From assembly GCA_017354895.1 (NCBI GenBank), contig CP071500.1, forward strand, positions 23,819 to 87,818: a stretch of DNA of 64,000 nt. The letters run 5' to 3'. A model generated the notes under the pieces. That model saw nothing but the letters and a program-made list of their open reading frames with translations. It had not been told where the DNA came from and searched no databases. Of this stretch, positions 11,201-39,978 are shown in pieces. This stretch comes from Podospora comata. Its lineage: Eukaryota; Ascomycota; Sordariomycetes; Sordariales; Podosporaceae. The number at the start of each line of letters is the position of its first letter. The first letter of the stretch is position 1. The position numbers were made by a program, and so were the translations under genes.

Positions 11201-12607
11201 TATAATGGCAAATCCTATGCAAACTCCTGCAGCTATTGTGCCTGAATGATAAAGTAAAATAAATGTCATTCTAAAATTTCGCGAACTGCTGGGAACCCTT
11301 TTTAATTTAAAATTAAAGACGACAATCAGCAAGAAAGCCTTTTATTAAGCTAGTATATACTAAGTTAATTAAGGAATCTTCAGAGGCTATGCACGAGACA
11401 ATTAAAGGCGCTTTGGAGCTCGCGCCTTAATTGAAGAGATAGTCCGATCATGGTAGTGATACTATGAATTTAACACACCATCAATTGATTTATCCCCTAT
11501 ATTATTCTTTATGTATAGTTCAGTATTATTTGCTGCACGTTCAACCAAAGGAATAACTCGTTTATCTCCTGCTGAAAGAGCTTCAAAAAATTACCTGACG
11601 AAGTAAAGGAAATATTAATAGGGATTTTACTTGGTGATGCCCACATAGTAAGAAGATCACCAACTGCTAATTCTAGATTAGTTTATGCTCAAACTGCCAT
11701 AAAACATAAAGAATATTTCGATTATGTATTTAGTTTCTTTTTACCTTTTTGTGCAAATGACTATAAACCCCAATCTAGACTAGTAGTGGACAATAGCACT
11801 AAAAAAATATACAGTGCTATATCATTCACAACTATGCAACTTCCTTGTTTTAATGTATATAGAGAATTATTTTATGATTTAAATAGAAAAAAAATAGTTC
11901 CCGAAAATATAAGAGAATTGTTAACTCCCCGTGGTTTAGCTTTTTGAATTATGGATGACGGAAGTAAACAAGGTAGCGGTTTACATATAAGCGTTTATGG
12001 ATTCTCTAATACAGATGTCGATAAATTAATGTTTACTCTACAAGATAAATTTAATCTTAAATGCTCTATACATTATAACAGGGATAATAAACCCCGTATT
12101 TATATATTTAAAGAATCCATGGATACTTTAATAACTTTAGTAAAACCTTATTTTATTAAAGAAATGTTATATAAATTAGGATTATAAAGCTGTCATTTTA
12201 TAAGTTTCCCTTTGGGGTATAACCTTAATTGACCCATTGATTTATTACCTTTCTATGCTATATTAAGATCTATACCTAATAAATTATTAGGTGTTATAGC
12301 TATGTTTGCTGCTATTTTAGCAATAATGCTATTACCTATAACAGATTTAGGTAGATCAAAAGGTTTACAGTTTAGACCTTTAAGTAAATTTGCTTTCTGA
12401 GTTTTTGTAGTAAATTTCTTAATCTTGATGAAATTAGGAGCTTGTCATGTGGAAACTCCATTTATAGAATTAGGGCAATTAAGTACAGCTCTATATTTCG
12501 GTCATTTTATAATAATTGTACCTATAATTAGTTTAATTGAGAATACTTTAGTTGATTTAAACACTATGAGTAAGGGGGAAAAAAAAAATAAATATAAGTG
12601 TACTTAG
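5290..12607 (+). CDS. cob: Cytochrome b (5 exons, 4 introns)
   Basis: Exons: 5290-5490, 8013-8205, 9509-9605, 10916-11250, 12240-12607. The protein is the haem-binding quinol-oxidising subunit of complex III. It starts [17 protein letters not shown]; later segments include [104 protein letters not shown] and [12 protein letters not shown]. Conserved haem histidines are in the HSNTAS and HYLLP/HLIALHD segments. Every junction restores phase, leaves T before and G at the end of the intron, and gives about 396 residues in total. Three T runs are one base too long for the frame: 8075-8084, 11138-11143 and 11178-11182. The C-terminal tail after [10 protein letters not shown] is lysine rich and crosses an A run, so the exact end is uncertain. 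Confidence 0.95.
5597..6719 (+). pseudogene. LAGLIDADG homing endonuclease, frameshifted (cob-i1)
   Basis: Two LAGLIDADG helices are visible: [20 protein letters not shown] (about 5849-5908) and [17 protein letters not shown] (about 6298-6348). The first half stops at 6010 and the frame changes before the second half, so the protein is not continuous as sequenced. The metal-binding acidic residue is kept in both motifs (DAEG, EGEG). Family members are single chains that bind about 20 bp across the intron insertion site. Confidence 0.75.
6727..7005 (+). pseudogene. Small ORF with NUMOD1-like C-terminus (cob-i1)
   Basis: The 92-codon frame ends with a segment reading [20 protein letters not shown], typical of the start of a NUMOD1/IENR1 DNA-binding module found at the C-terminus of homing endonucleases. 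It has no nuclease motif of its own. It may be the detached tail of the preceding LAGLIDADG protein or the leftover of another endonuclease. Confidence 0.45.
7172..7846 (+). CDS. GIY-YIG homing endonuclease (cob-i1), frame broken in tail
   Basis: The frame from ATG 7172 encodes [48 protein letters not shown] and [13 protein letters not shown]: a complete GIY-YIG domain with the catalytic Glu region. The frame breaks near 7600 in an A run. A C-terminal NUMOD1-like end ([18 protein letters not shown]) appears in another frame, stopping at 7844-7846. A TGA at about 7296 is Trp. Confidence 0.75.
8206..9110 (+). CDS. GIY-YIG homing endonuclease (cob-i2)
   Basis: The frame continues directly from cob exon 2, a common arrangement in fungal introns. 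The nuclease domain reads [14 protein letters not shown] and [19 protein letters not shown], then [19 protein letters not shown] and [14 protein letters not shown]-terminal module reads [19 protein letters not shown]. The frame slips at an A run near 8598-8604, one A short, between IKN and YDLINFAF. Stop at 9108-9110. Confidence 0.82.
8206..9508 (+). mobile_element. Group I intron cob-i2
   Basis: It splits FLG from YVLPYGQM. The catalytic core lies after the ORF, about 9300-9420, with the pattern cagactgg...gctgaaatgctgctt...agtcgaaa also seen in cox1-i6 and nad5-i1. The intron ends at G9508. Confidence 0.82.
9606..10634 (+). CDS. LAGLIDADG homing endonuclease (cob-i3), frameshifted
   Basis: It is in frame with exon 3 at its start (a hydrophobic leader), then shifts in a long A run near 9760-9777. 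The LAGLIDADG helices are [18 protein letters not shown] (about 9829-9882) and [20 protein letters not shown] (about 10233-10292). The second has CSEG in place of DADG/DAEG but keeps the Glu. A further shift occurs near 10150. Stop TAA at 10632-10634. Confidence 0.78.
9606..10915 (+). mobile_element. Group I intron cob-i3
   Basis: It splits GQDIVE from FIWGGFSV in phase 1. The ORF comes first. The core follows with gttcaacgact (10770-10780) and gatatagtct (10853-10862). It ends at G10915. Confidence 0.8.
11251..12239 (+). mobile_element. Group I intron cob-i4
   Basis: It splits PEW(Y) from (Y)LLPFYAILR. Core elements precede the ORF: cttcagaggctatgcac (about 11378-11394) and gatagtccg (about 11436). 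It ends at G12239. This is a well-known insertion point of cob introns in fungi. Confidence 0.83.
11511..12187 (+). CDS. LAGLIDADG homing endonuclease of the ILLGDAH type (cob-i4)
   Basis: This belongs to the LAGLIDADG_2 subfamily: the first motif is [17 protein letters not shown] and the second [18 protein letters not shown], with the acidic residues in GDAH and DDGS. The C-terminal end is [12 protein letters not shown]. One A is missing near 11585-11590 (between AERAS and LPDEVKE), breaking the frame; otherwise it is conserved. Members of this group can act as maturases as well as nucleases. Confidence 0.82.
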
Positions 12608-13457
12608 CAAACCGTGAAAGGCTATATGAAAATGATTAATTTTTAAAATATGAAAATGATAAAAAAAAAATAAACGCTAATAGGTCAACTCTCAAAGGTA
12701 TTGCATTTATTTAAAACTAAATAGAAAAATCAAAAATTTTTTTTTTATTTAATCCTAAGAGCATTCGCTATTAGAATATGGGAGAAGCGGAATAAGGCTT
12801 TTTTTTTTTAAGCTAAAACTTTAAAGCCCATTAGGAAATTTAAGGATTATTATTGGTTAAGAAATTGGTTAGATGTGTAGAGTTATACGTTTCATTTCAT
12901 TTCATTACTAACTCTTCATTCCCCCCCCCTGTGCTATTTTTTTATATCCCTTATTTTTTTGCCCCTATAGCTCAACGGTAGTACCTCAAAGAGGCGCAAG
13001 GTCATGCGGCTTATCTACGCTAAGTTTAACCAACCCTTTTAAAATTTGTTGGAAGTAAACTAGTCATGTATGTCGAAGATAGAATATGTTTTCTAGAAGA
13101 GGAAAGCCACATAGAAAATTCTCAAATAAACCTCGGGAAGTAAAAGTAATTGATGATAAAAGAGGGTGATCCGTAAAAACGGTAAACAACTAAAAGCATT
13201 ATAAAATTTTTAGGTCTAGAGCTAGAAATAATAAAACCTGAGTTGAATGAAAACTAAGATAGAGAACCCGTAAGGGAGCCTCATTAGAATACGGCGATCC
13301 TCATTCACTGCTAGTATTTCTACAAATAGAGTGGGATAAAATAAGACGAAAAGCAGGTATACTAACACTATATGATGAACTAAAGAAAAATTATAAATAT
13401 GATGTTAAAACAGAAGTAAGTCATGTTTTGGTGGTAATAAACAAGCCCAATATATAA
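12608..13457 (+). other. Spacer cob-cox1 with structured, partly open sequence
   Basis: A long C run (about 12920-12928) is followed at 12961 by gcccctatagctcaacgg, which looks like the 5' half of a tRNA but has no matching 3' half nearby. Short frames read SRRGKPHRKFSNKPREVKV (about 13090-13149) and, at about 13262-13457, KGASLEYGDPHS followed by IEWDKIRRKAGILTLYDEL. I recognise no family. The base composition is less AT-rich than ordinary spacer. Confidence 0.4.
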
Positions 13458-13820
13458 AATCTAGAAAAAGAGTTTGTAAGCATTACGATAAAAGAGTGAC
13501 TTTATGCAAAAATAAGTTTACAATCGCAATATTTTGTTAACCCTAGTATAGCAAAAGCTATTAATTTTTTTAAAAGTCCCACACACGATGTAAATGTGTC
13601 ATATGTTAATGCATGGGGTTTTAATTATTACTTATTACAAGAAAGTAAGATAAGAACTCCAGAAATATTAAGCGAATTTTCTAGTGCGGAAGTCGAGGTA
13701 AAATATAGGCTATATAAGGCTAGTGATGCACAGGAAGTAAAGATGAAAATACTTAAGAATGAAATGACTACACAGGAAGCCCGTGCAAGACTTAGGACTA
13801 TTTTTGGACCATGAACATAA
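13458..13820 (+). CDS. Unrecognised open reading frame between cob and cox1
   Basis: With TGA as Trp, a frame of 120 codons is open to TAA 13818-13820. It includes EWLYAKISLQSQYFVNPS, VSYVNAWGFNYYLLQESK, and a charged, possibly helical C-terminus ending EARARLRTIFGPWT. No ATG lies near its start (GTG at 13596 is the nearest conventional one). It may continue the preceding frame (about 13262-13457, ending SHVLVVINKPNI) through a one-base shift, giving about 185 residues. It has no LAGLIDADG, GIY-YIG, reverse transcriptase or polymerase motif. It could be a remnant of plasmid or intron origin. Confidence 0.35.
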
Positions 13821-14302
13821 AATTTATTTTTGTAAATAAGTAATAATTAATAGAGTGTATATGGTATATATACTATAAGGGCATAAGAGGACTCACAAAA
13901 TATCAAGGTATTTTTACATATTATTAAATTATTGTGATCTAAAGAACAACAAATGCTAATTAAATATTTAATGAGAAATTAATTTATAATAAAAACAATA
14001 GATAGAGTAAACTATCTTTAAAAATTCTATTGAATAACTATAGAAAAGTGAGGCAGATTGAGGTGTAGCAGTGTTATGCGTAAATTGAAGAGTAAAGGAT
14101 TACCTGTGTCCTTGCAAAATAAATACAGACATCTCCATCAAACAAGTTAACTGTGTGATTAGTAAGTAAACTGGTAGTAGCTAATTGAAATCTAAAAAAA
14201 AATAGAAAACCTAAGATAGAAGTGAAGTGTTTACATTATAAAAATACATTAACGCTGATCTGTAGGCTAGAGCGGATCGAAATCGGAGAGCCTACCATAA
14301 AA
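13821..14302 (+). other. Gene-free structured region before trnC-like gene
   Basis: No protein frame is recognised. A perfect 7-bp stem GTAGGCT/AGCCTAC (14262-14268 with 14289-14295) encloses a smaller GAT-CGAA-ATC hairpin, just upstream of the tRNA-like gene. It may be a structured RNA or a decayed intron. Confidence 0.4.
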
Positions 14303-14371
14303 GATTATGAAGTAAATGGTTTACACTTTGATTGCAAATCTTAAGTAATAGGTTCGATTCCTACATAATTT
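14303..14371 (+). tRNA. trnC: tRNA-Cys (GCA), irregular anticodon arm
   Basis: The acceptor GATTATG pairs with CATAATT. The D arm is GTAA/TTAC. The T arm is TAGG/CCTA with loop TTCGATT. The loop TTGCAAA gives anticodon GCA, but the anticodon stem does not pair well (TTTGA with TCTTA, two T-T mismatches). At 69 nt it is slightly short. One missing or extra T could explain this, or it may be a decaying copy. Confidence 0.55.
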
Positions 14372-14794
14372 TCGTGAAAAATATATTTAATGTCTTGGCT
14401 ATTACAGTTTAATAAAATATTAATTGATGTAGGAAAAATATTTTATTAAGGCGCGAGCTCGAAACAATAATTGTTCGTCTGTGTATAGTGGTTATATATA
14501 TTTATAGTATATTATATTACGACCTTGTGTCGTATTATGGTATGACGCGGTGGCATACGTACGAAGTTATTCGCCATGCTCCTCTTTGTGTTATATTATA
14601 ACTATATTAACTATATTACTATAAAAAAAAATAGCTTATGCAAGAATAACAAAAAATAAAGTTTGTCTGAAAATGATGTCGATTGTCTTGTTGTATCTCA
14701 ACAAAAAAATAAAGTAGCATTATTAGATGAAGCTAACAATTTAAAAAAAGACAAACTAATATCAGGAGGGGTATCATTGTGAATCGAGAGATGA

Positions 14795-34772
<19,978 letters not shown>

Positions 34773-35214
34773 GTTTAATAGAGGCTATTAAGGGACCCTT
34801 AATGAAATTAACTTTAACTAGTAAACCTAAAGCTTATAGTTTTGTAAACACTACCTTATAAAGTAGTATTTTACAGTGCTATTATATGCCGTACGATGAA
34901 GTCGTACTATTTTATTAACAGAGGTTATATTCTAAGGTTAATGATAATCATAGCTAGCATACTTCATTGTAAAGCACAAGCTCGGTTATTATATTTTAGT
35001 GGTCGATGATAACCATAGTTATGTGCGAGGTAGGGGCGCATAGCATAGTATGCTATGTATATAGCATTATTTAGTATAAGCTTGGCTTTTATTTATGTCG
35101 CATGATGATCATACAGGCATACAGACATAATTCGTCAGTACGTCATGCAAACATATGTACTGACGAAGTATGTCGAGGAGGAGGAGGGCCTCCTCCTCCT
35201 CCTCTAAATAAAAA
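34773..35214 (+). other. Spacer cox1-trnR with repeats
   Basis: It has no standard gene. At 34818-34860 there is a decayed echo of the cox1 C-terminus (SKPKAYSFVN, compare PPKPHAFVS at the end of cox1). At 35175-35204 a GAGGAGG...CCTCCTC inverted repeat forms a 13-bp stem, just upstream of trnR. Motifs gacgaagtatg and catacaggcata belong to the dispersed repeat family. Confidence 0.55.
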
Positions 35215-35285
35215 GGTGTGTTAGTTTAATGGCAAAACATGGCGCTACGGACGTTGTTTTATAAGTTCGAGTCTTATACACATCT
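35215..35285 (+). tRNA. trnR: tRNA-Arg (ACG)
   Basis: The acceptor GGTGTGT pairs with ACACATC. The D arm is GTTT/AAAC. The anticodon stem TGGCG/CGTTG has loop CTACGGA with anticodon ACG; the T arm is ATAAG/CTTAT with loop TTCGAGT. All four stems close with only G-T wobbles. Confidence 0.88.
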
Positions 35286-35633
35286 GTAATGTCTTATCCT
35301 ACCATATAATATTCTGGATTTTTAAGTTTTAGTTTTAGACGCAGAAATATATTTTAAGGCGCGAGCTCTAAATGTAATAGTAGCCCTCTACTACTTCGAG
35401 CTTGCGCGCCCGGTTCAGTAAAAAAAATTTTTTATGTGCATAAACATGTATGTGGATAAATAAATTTAAATATGTTGCAGTCTGTGCGCGTAACTTTTTA
35501 AGTAATAAATTCATAACCAGGAGATGCATTATAATGGTGGGTATCATTTAAGTGAGCGTGGTAGGGGCTTATTTATTATACCGCACGGTATAAGGTTACT
35601 TTAAATAATTTACAAACTTTTAATATTTTCGCT
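35286..35633 (+). other. Spacer trnR-nad4L with GC clusters
   Basis: It contains ggcgcgagctc (about 35359) and gagcttgcgcgcc (about 35398), both members of the dispersed GC-rich motif. From 35513 the sequence is the upstream part of a 360-base block repeated at 37451. No gene is seen before the nad4L start. Confidence 0.6.
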
Positions 35634-35872
35634 ATGAATATTACCTTAATACTTTTTTTAATAGGAATTTTAGGATTCGTATTAAATAGAAAAAATATTA
35701 TATTAATGCTTATTTCAATTGAAATAATGCTATTAGCTATAACATTCCTAATATTGGTAAGTTCACTTAATATGGATGATATAATCGGTCAAACTTATGC
35801 TATTTATATAATAGTTGTTGCAGGTGCAGAATCTGCTATAGGTTTGGGTATTTTAGTTGCTTTCTATAGATT
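35513..35872 (+). repeat. Direct repeat, copy 1 (nad4L exon 1 and upstream)
   Basis: A 360-base block covering about 120 bases of upstream sequence and all of nad4L exon 1. The partner is 37451-37809 with a handful of substitutions and one missing A. Both end exactly at the intron insertion point. Confidence 0.9.
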
Positions 35873-38800
35873 AATTAACTTTCCTGATAAAAATCCAAGA
35901 TCAAATTATTCTTATTCACGACGAAGTCTTAATTTATTACCTGCAATTTCACGACGAAGTCGTAATTTAATCCAATCAAGGAATTATTCTAGCCTTTCGT
36001 CTAGGACTAGCGCTGTATGCAGTGCTAGGTCAGAGGGTGAAAGGAAAATAGTTTTAAATCCTTCATTTATAAGTGGGTTCTCTGATGCTGAAGGTTCTTT
36101 TGTTGTAACTATTTTAAATAATCCTAGATATAAAATAGGATGAAATGTACAAGCTAGATTTAAAATAAAGTTACATGAGAAAGATAGAGCTTTATTATTA
36201 TTAATTCAAAATTATTTTGATAATGTTGGATATATATCTAAAATAAATGATAGATCTACGGTTGAATTTAGAGTTAGTGATATAACTAGTTTAAATAATA
36301 TAATTATACCTCATTTTGAAAAGTATACATTAATAACTAATAAGTATAAAGATTTTATAATATTTAAACAAATTGTATCGTTAATGTCAGAAAACAAACA
36401 TACTACTTTAGAAGGGTTAAAAGAAATTTTAGAATATAGAGCATCTCTTAATTGAGGTTTATCTAAAAATTTAAAGGAATCTTTTCCTTCAATAGTACCA
36501 GTTAAAAGAGTAGAAATTGAGGATAATATATTAAGTAATTTACGGCTACGCCCTAACTGAGTAGCTGGTTTCTCAGCAGGAGAATCCAATTTTTTTTATA
36601 ACTATATCTGGTAATAAAGTATGATTACGTTTTTCTATAGCTCAAGACTCAAGAGATATACTGTTATTAAAAAGTTTAGTTGAATTTTTTAATTGTGGTT
36701 ATATAGCTCAATATAAAAACCGTAAAGTATGTGAATTTATAGTTACAAAAATTAATGATATAATTATATATATAATTCCTTTTTTTTGAAAAATACAAAA
36801 TTGAAGGTTCTAAATATAAGGATTATGTTAATTTTAAAGAAGCTGCTATTCTTATTAAGAATAAAGAACATTTAGGCGGAGCCGAAAAAGGGAGCTCGCG
36901 CCTAAATAAAATAATAGAATTAAAAAATTCTATGAATAAGAATGATTAATATTTTCTTGATTAAAAGGAAGTTTTCATCTTGATCACCAAAGGCGAAGTG
37001 AACCTTCGTCTAGTCTTATACAAGGCGAAACTCTCAAATTGCGGGAAATTCTTAAAAACAAATCTACCAAGTTAATATAGTAATATAATTAATGGAACAA
37101 GTAATGATTCGTTGTATGGTAAAAACGATTTGTATATATAGAAGATCTGCAGCCAAGCACCAAGTATTCTTGCTACGCAGGAATAACGGTGTGCAGTTAA
37201 TCGGCTAAATGTGAGTTGGTTTTTTTATTAATATGGGCTGCATAAACTAAAGCTCGGATATTAATAATTAGCTTAAGATATAGTCAGTCTCAATATGAGA
37301 ATATTGAGGTATTAAATTTTTTTAGAAAGTATCAAAAAAAGTACAGCGCAAGCTCATACTTGATGGTATGCCTAAAATAAGGGTATATTAATAACGGTAA
37401 GGCGCAAGCTCTAATTTTTATTTCATCTTTAGGTGCGAACTCTAATATTTATAACCAGGAGGTGCATCATAACGGTAGGCATCATTTAAGTGAGCGTGGT
37501 AGGGGCTTATTTATTACGCCGTACGGTGTAAGGTTACTTTAAATAATTTACAAAATTTTAATATTTTCGCTATGAATATTACCTTAATACTTTTTTTAAT
37601 AGGAATCTTAGGATTCGTATTGAACAGAAAAATATTATATTAATGCTTATTTCAATCGAAATAATGCTATTAGCTATAACATTCCTAATATTGGTAAGTT
37701 CACTTAATATGGATGATATAATCGGTCAAACTTATGCTATTTATATAATAGTTGTTGCAGGTGCAGAATCTGCCATAGGTTTGGGTATTTTAGTTGCTTT
37801 CTATAGATTAGCTTCAAACTATACTTTTAGTTGTAAGAATACAACTAATTCTTCGTACTGTAAAACTCTTAATAAAGTTTCAGACTTAAAGGCAAAAAAT
37901 CGCCTTTTAAGCGTAAGACCTAAAACTTTCGTTAGAAACTATTCCCATTTAATCCAAAAAAGGGTTAGTTTACACCCTTGATTTATAACAGGTTTCACAG
38001 ATGGGGAGGGTTGTTTTTGAATAGGTGTTAGACGAGACCCTAGAAATAAACTAGGCTGATGTGTACAAGCTTTTTTTTCAAATAGCCCTACATAAAAAAG
38101 ATGAAGCTCTATTAAAAGCAATCCAAAAGTACTTTGGAGGTATTGGGGCGGTAAAAATTAGAGGTGATAAATGTACTTTCATAGTAAGCTCTTTATCACA
38201 GATTACAAAAGTAATTATCCCACACTTCGATTCTTACCCTTTAATTACTAATAAATTAGCTGATTATTTTTTATGAAAAGGTATAATTGAAATAATGAAG
38301 GCTAAAAAACATTTAACTCTAGAAGGATTAAATGAAATAGTACGAATGAAAGCTCAATTAAATTTAGGACTTTCTGATGAATTAAAAACCGCTTTTGCAG
38401 AAACTTTTTCCACTTCAGCGATAATAAAAAGAATACTAAACAAGGAATCTATACCTCATGGGATGTGAATGGCAGGGTTTACATCTGGAGAAGGTTCTTT
38501 CTTCGTCAATATCTTTAAATCCTCGCATCACAAAGTAGGGTACCAAATAAGATTAGAATTTGAAATTGCTCAACATATTCGCGATGAACTTTTAATGCTA
38601 AGTTTTACTGAATTTTTCGGCTGTGGTATCATTAGCAGATATTCAAGCGATATGGTAAAGTTTAGATGTACTAAATTTTCAGATATATCTACAATAATTG
38701 TCCCCTTTTTTAAAGAATACTTACCAGAAGGTAACAAAATTAAAGATTTTCAGGATTTCTGCAAAGTATGTGAATTAATGGAAAATAATGCTCATTTAAC

Positions 38801-39978
38801 TGAAGAAGGGCTTAATCAAATTCGTGAAATAAAAGCTAGAATGAACAGCTTTCGTAAGTAGAAATCTTTTTTTTTTTTACTTTTGTGTGTGCTTGTGATA
38901 AATGTCTAAGACATAGTATCGAATAACTTAGTGGAGAGATGTATAATATAGGTGATTGAAGGTTGTATTACAACATATAAAGTGCTCACATTAAAAATCT
39001 TGATCTAAAGGGTTAATAAAATTATCCCTAGTCTTAAATAAAGGCGAAACCTTCAAATTGCGGGAAGTACCTGATAAAATACTGATTTCGACCAAACCTG
39101 CATGGTAACATAGCAGGTGGCACAGGTAATGACTCGTGGTATGGTAAAACCGAAACAGATAATCAGTTAAGCTATAATAGTTGACTGTGTAGGGTTAATC
39201 TGCAGCCAACCACCGTAACATACGATTTACTAACCAAGCGTAGATAAATAGTGACGCTGTAATCTGATAAAGAGCAGATAACACGTTGTTTTTAATTCTA
39301 CCTTTACGGGTTTTTACTTTTTAGAGCAAAGAGCGAAGCGCGAAGCTACTCATGCCTATTTTAGTAAAAACTAAAAGCCTAGGACCTAAGGACCTAGTCC
39401 TAGATCGAAGAGGTAGAATAAATTCTTATGAAGGTGGGCAGTTCATCGACTAAATGTAGGTTGGTGAAAAATATTATTTTCTCTTCTCATTGTTTTCTTA
39501 ATATATTATCTTTACACACGATTATTAAAGTCTATTTGTGCGAAGTTCATAATAATAAGAAAAACAGCTACCTTCGCGCTTCGCAGGGTTAGAGGGAGGG
39601 GTGCGTAGCCCAAAATTATATTTTTTGCTTAAGATATAGTCAAATGTTGCTTAATATTCTCTCCCTTTTCCGTACCTTCGCTTCGCCCTAGGTACATGGT
39701 TAGGGTTTTTAGTAAAAAAACTAAAAACCGAAAGGTGAAAATATAAAATAGTTTAATAATAATATAATAATTTAACCGAAACCTATTATGAAGTGCAGGG
39801 CGCAAGCTCCCCTAATAAAATAAGGATTCAAGCTGCTGATATAATAGTAAGGTATACATTGTCAAATTTTGTTATGTAGCAAAATATTGGATAGTTTAAA
39901 TTATACTAGTTATTAAATCTAATTTATAAGAGAAATAACCAACCTAGAAGAGGAAGTATAAGTATAGAGTATAAATAA
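35634..39978 (+). CDS. nad4L: NADH dehydrogenase subunit 4L (duplicated exon 1, exon 2)
   Basis: Exon 1 (35634-35872, intact) and exon 2 (39948-39978) join as [11 protein letters not shown] to give 89 residues, normal for this small membrane subunit of complex I. It starts [18 protein letters not shown]; the conserved Glu helices are [14 protein letters not shown] and [18 protein letters not shown] second exon 1 lies at 37572-37809; it is nearly identical but one A short in the run 37628-37632. It is the copy next to the intron that leads into exon 2. Which copy is used is not clear. The stop TAA (39976-39978) overlaps the ATG of nad5 by one base, the usual fungal linkage. Confidence 0.88.
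35873..36949 (+). CDS. LAGLIDADG homing endonuclease (nad4L intron, copy 1)
   Basis: In frame with exon 1. Motifs are [19 protein letters not shown] (36058-36114) and [18 protein letters not shown] (about 36559-36612; here G-E-S replaces D-x-E-G, and the frame slips in the T run 36591-36597). The tail reads [22 protein letters not shown] cluster (ggcggagccg..., 36877-36902) is inserted in the C-terminal part and translated. Arg/Ser-rich leader repeats ([17 protein letters not shown]) come from the cacgacgaagtc motif. Confidence 0.8.
35873..37450 (+). mobile_element. Group I intron downstream of nad4L exon 1 copy 1
   Basis: It begins right after ...FYR(L). The ORF is followed by a core at about 37020-37290 (caaattgcgggaaattc, cagccaagcac, cttaagatatagtcag). 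No second exon follows; the repeated exon 1 begins instead, so the 3' splice site has no evident partner. The end is set at the repeat boundary. Confidence 0.6.
37451..37809 (+). repeat. Direct repeat, copy 2 (second nad4L exon 1)
   Basis: The second copy of the 360-base block. The exon part 37572-37809 lacks one A relative to copy 1 (AGAAAAATA versus AGAAAAAATA), so its frame is broken as sequenced. It ends at the same intron insertion point but is followed by a different intron. Confidence 0.9.
37810..38861 (+). CDS. LAGLIDADG homing endonuclease (nad4L intron, copy 2)
   Basis: In frame with the second exon 1. Motifs are [19 protein letters not shown] (37973-38029) and [19 protein letters not shown] (38461-38517). 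One T too many in the run 38073-38081 shifts the frame after VQAFF; otherwise it is open to TAG 38859-38861. It differs clearly from the copy 1 protein. Confidence 0.85.
37810..39947 (+). mobile_element. Group I intron before nad4L exon 2
   Basis: It ends at G39947, directly before exon 2. The core after the ORF (about 39040-39640) shows caaattgcgggaagtac, atctgcagccaacc, cttaagatatagtcaa, interrupted by GC-rich, cgaagcg-type inserts (39320-39350, 39580-39610), which lengthen the core's loops. Confidence 0.75.

Noticed and set aside
12961-13010. tRNA gene starting gcccctatagctcaacgg
   Set aside because: The D stem does not close (GCTC with GTAC), no anticodon arm fits, and no 3' half pairing with GCCCCTA is nearby.
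13458-13820. Ribosomal protein Rps3
   Set aside because: None of the expected C-terminal features of fungal mitochondrial Rps3 are present, and the frame is much too short.
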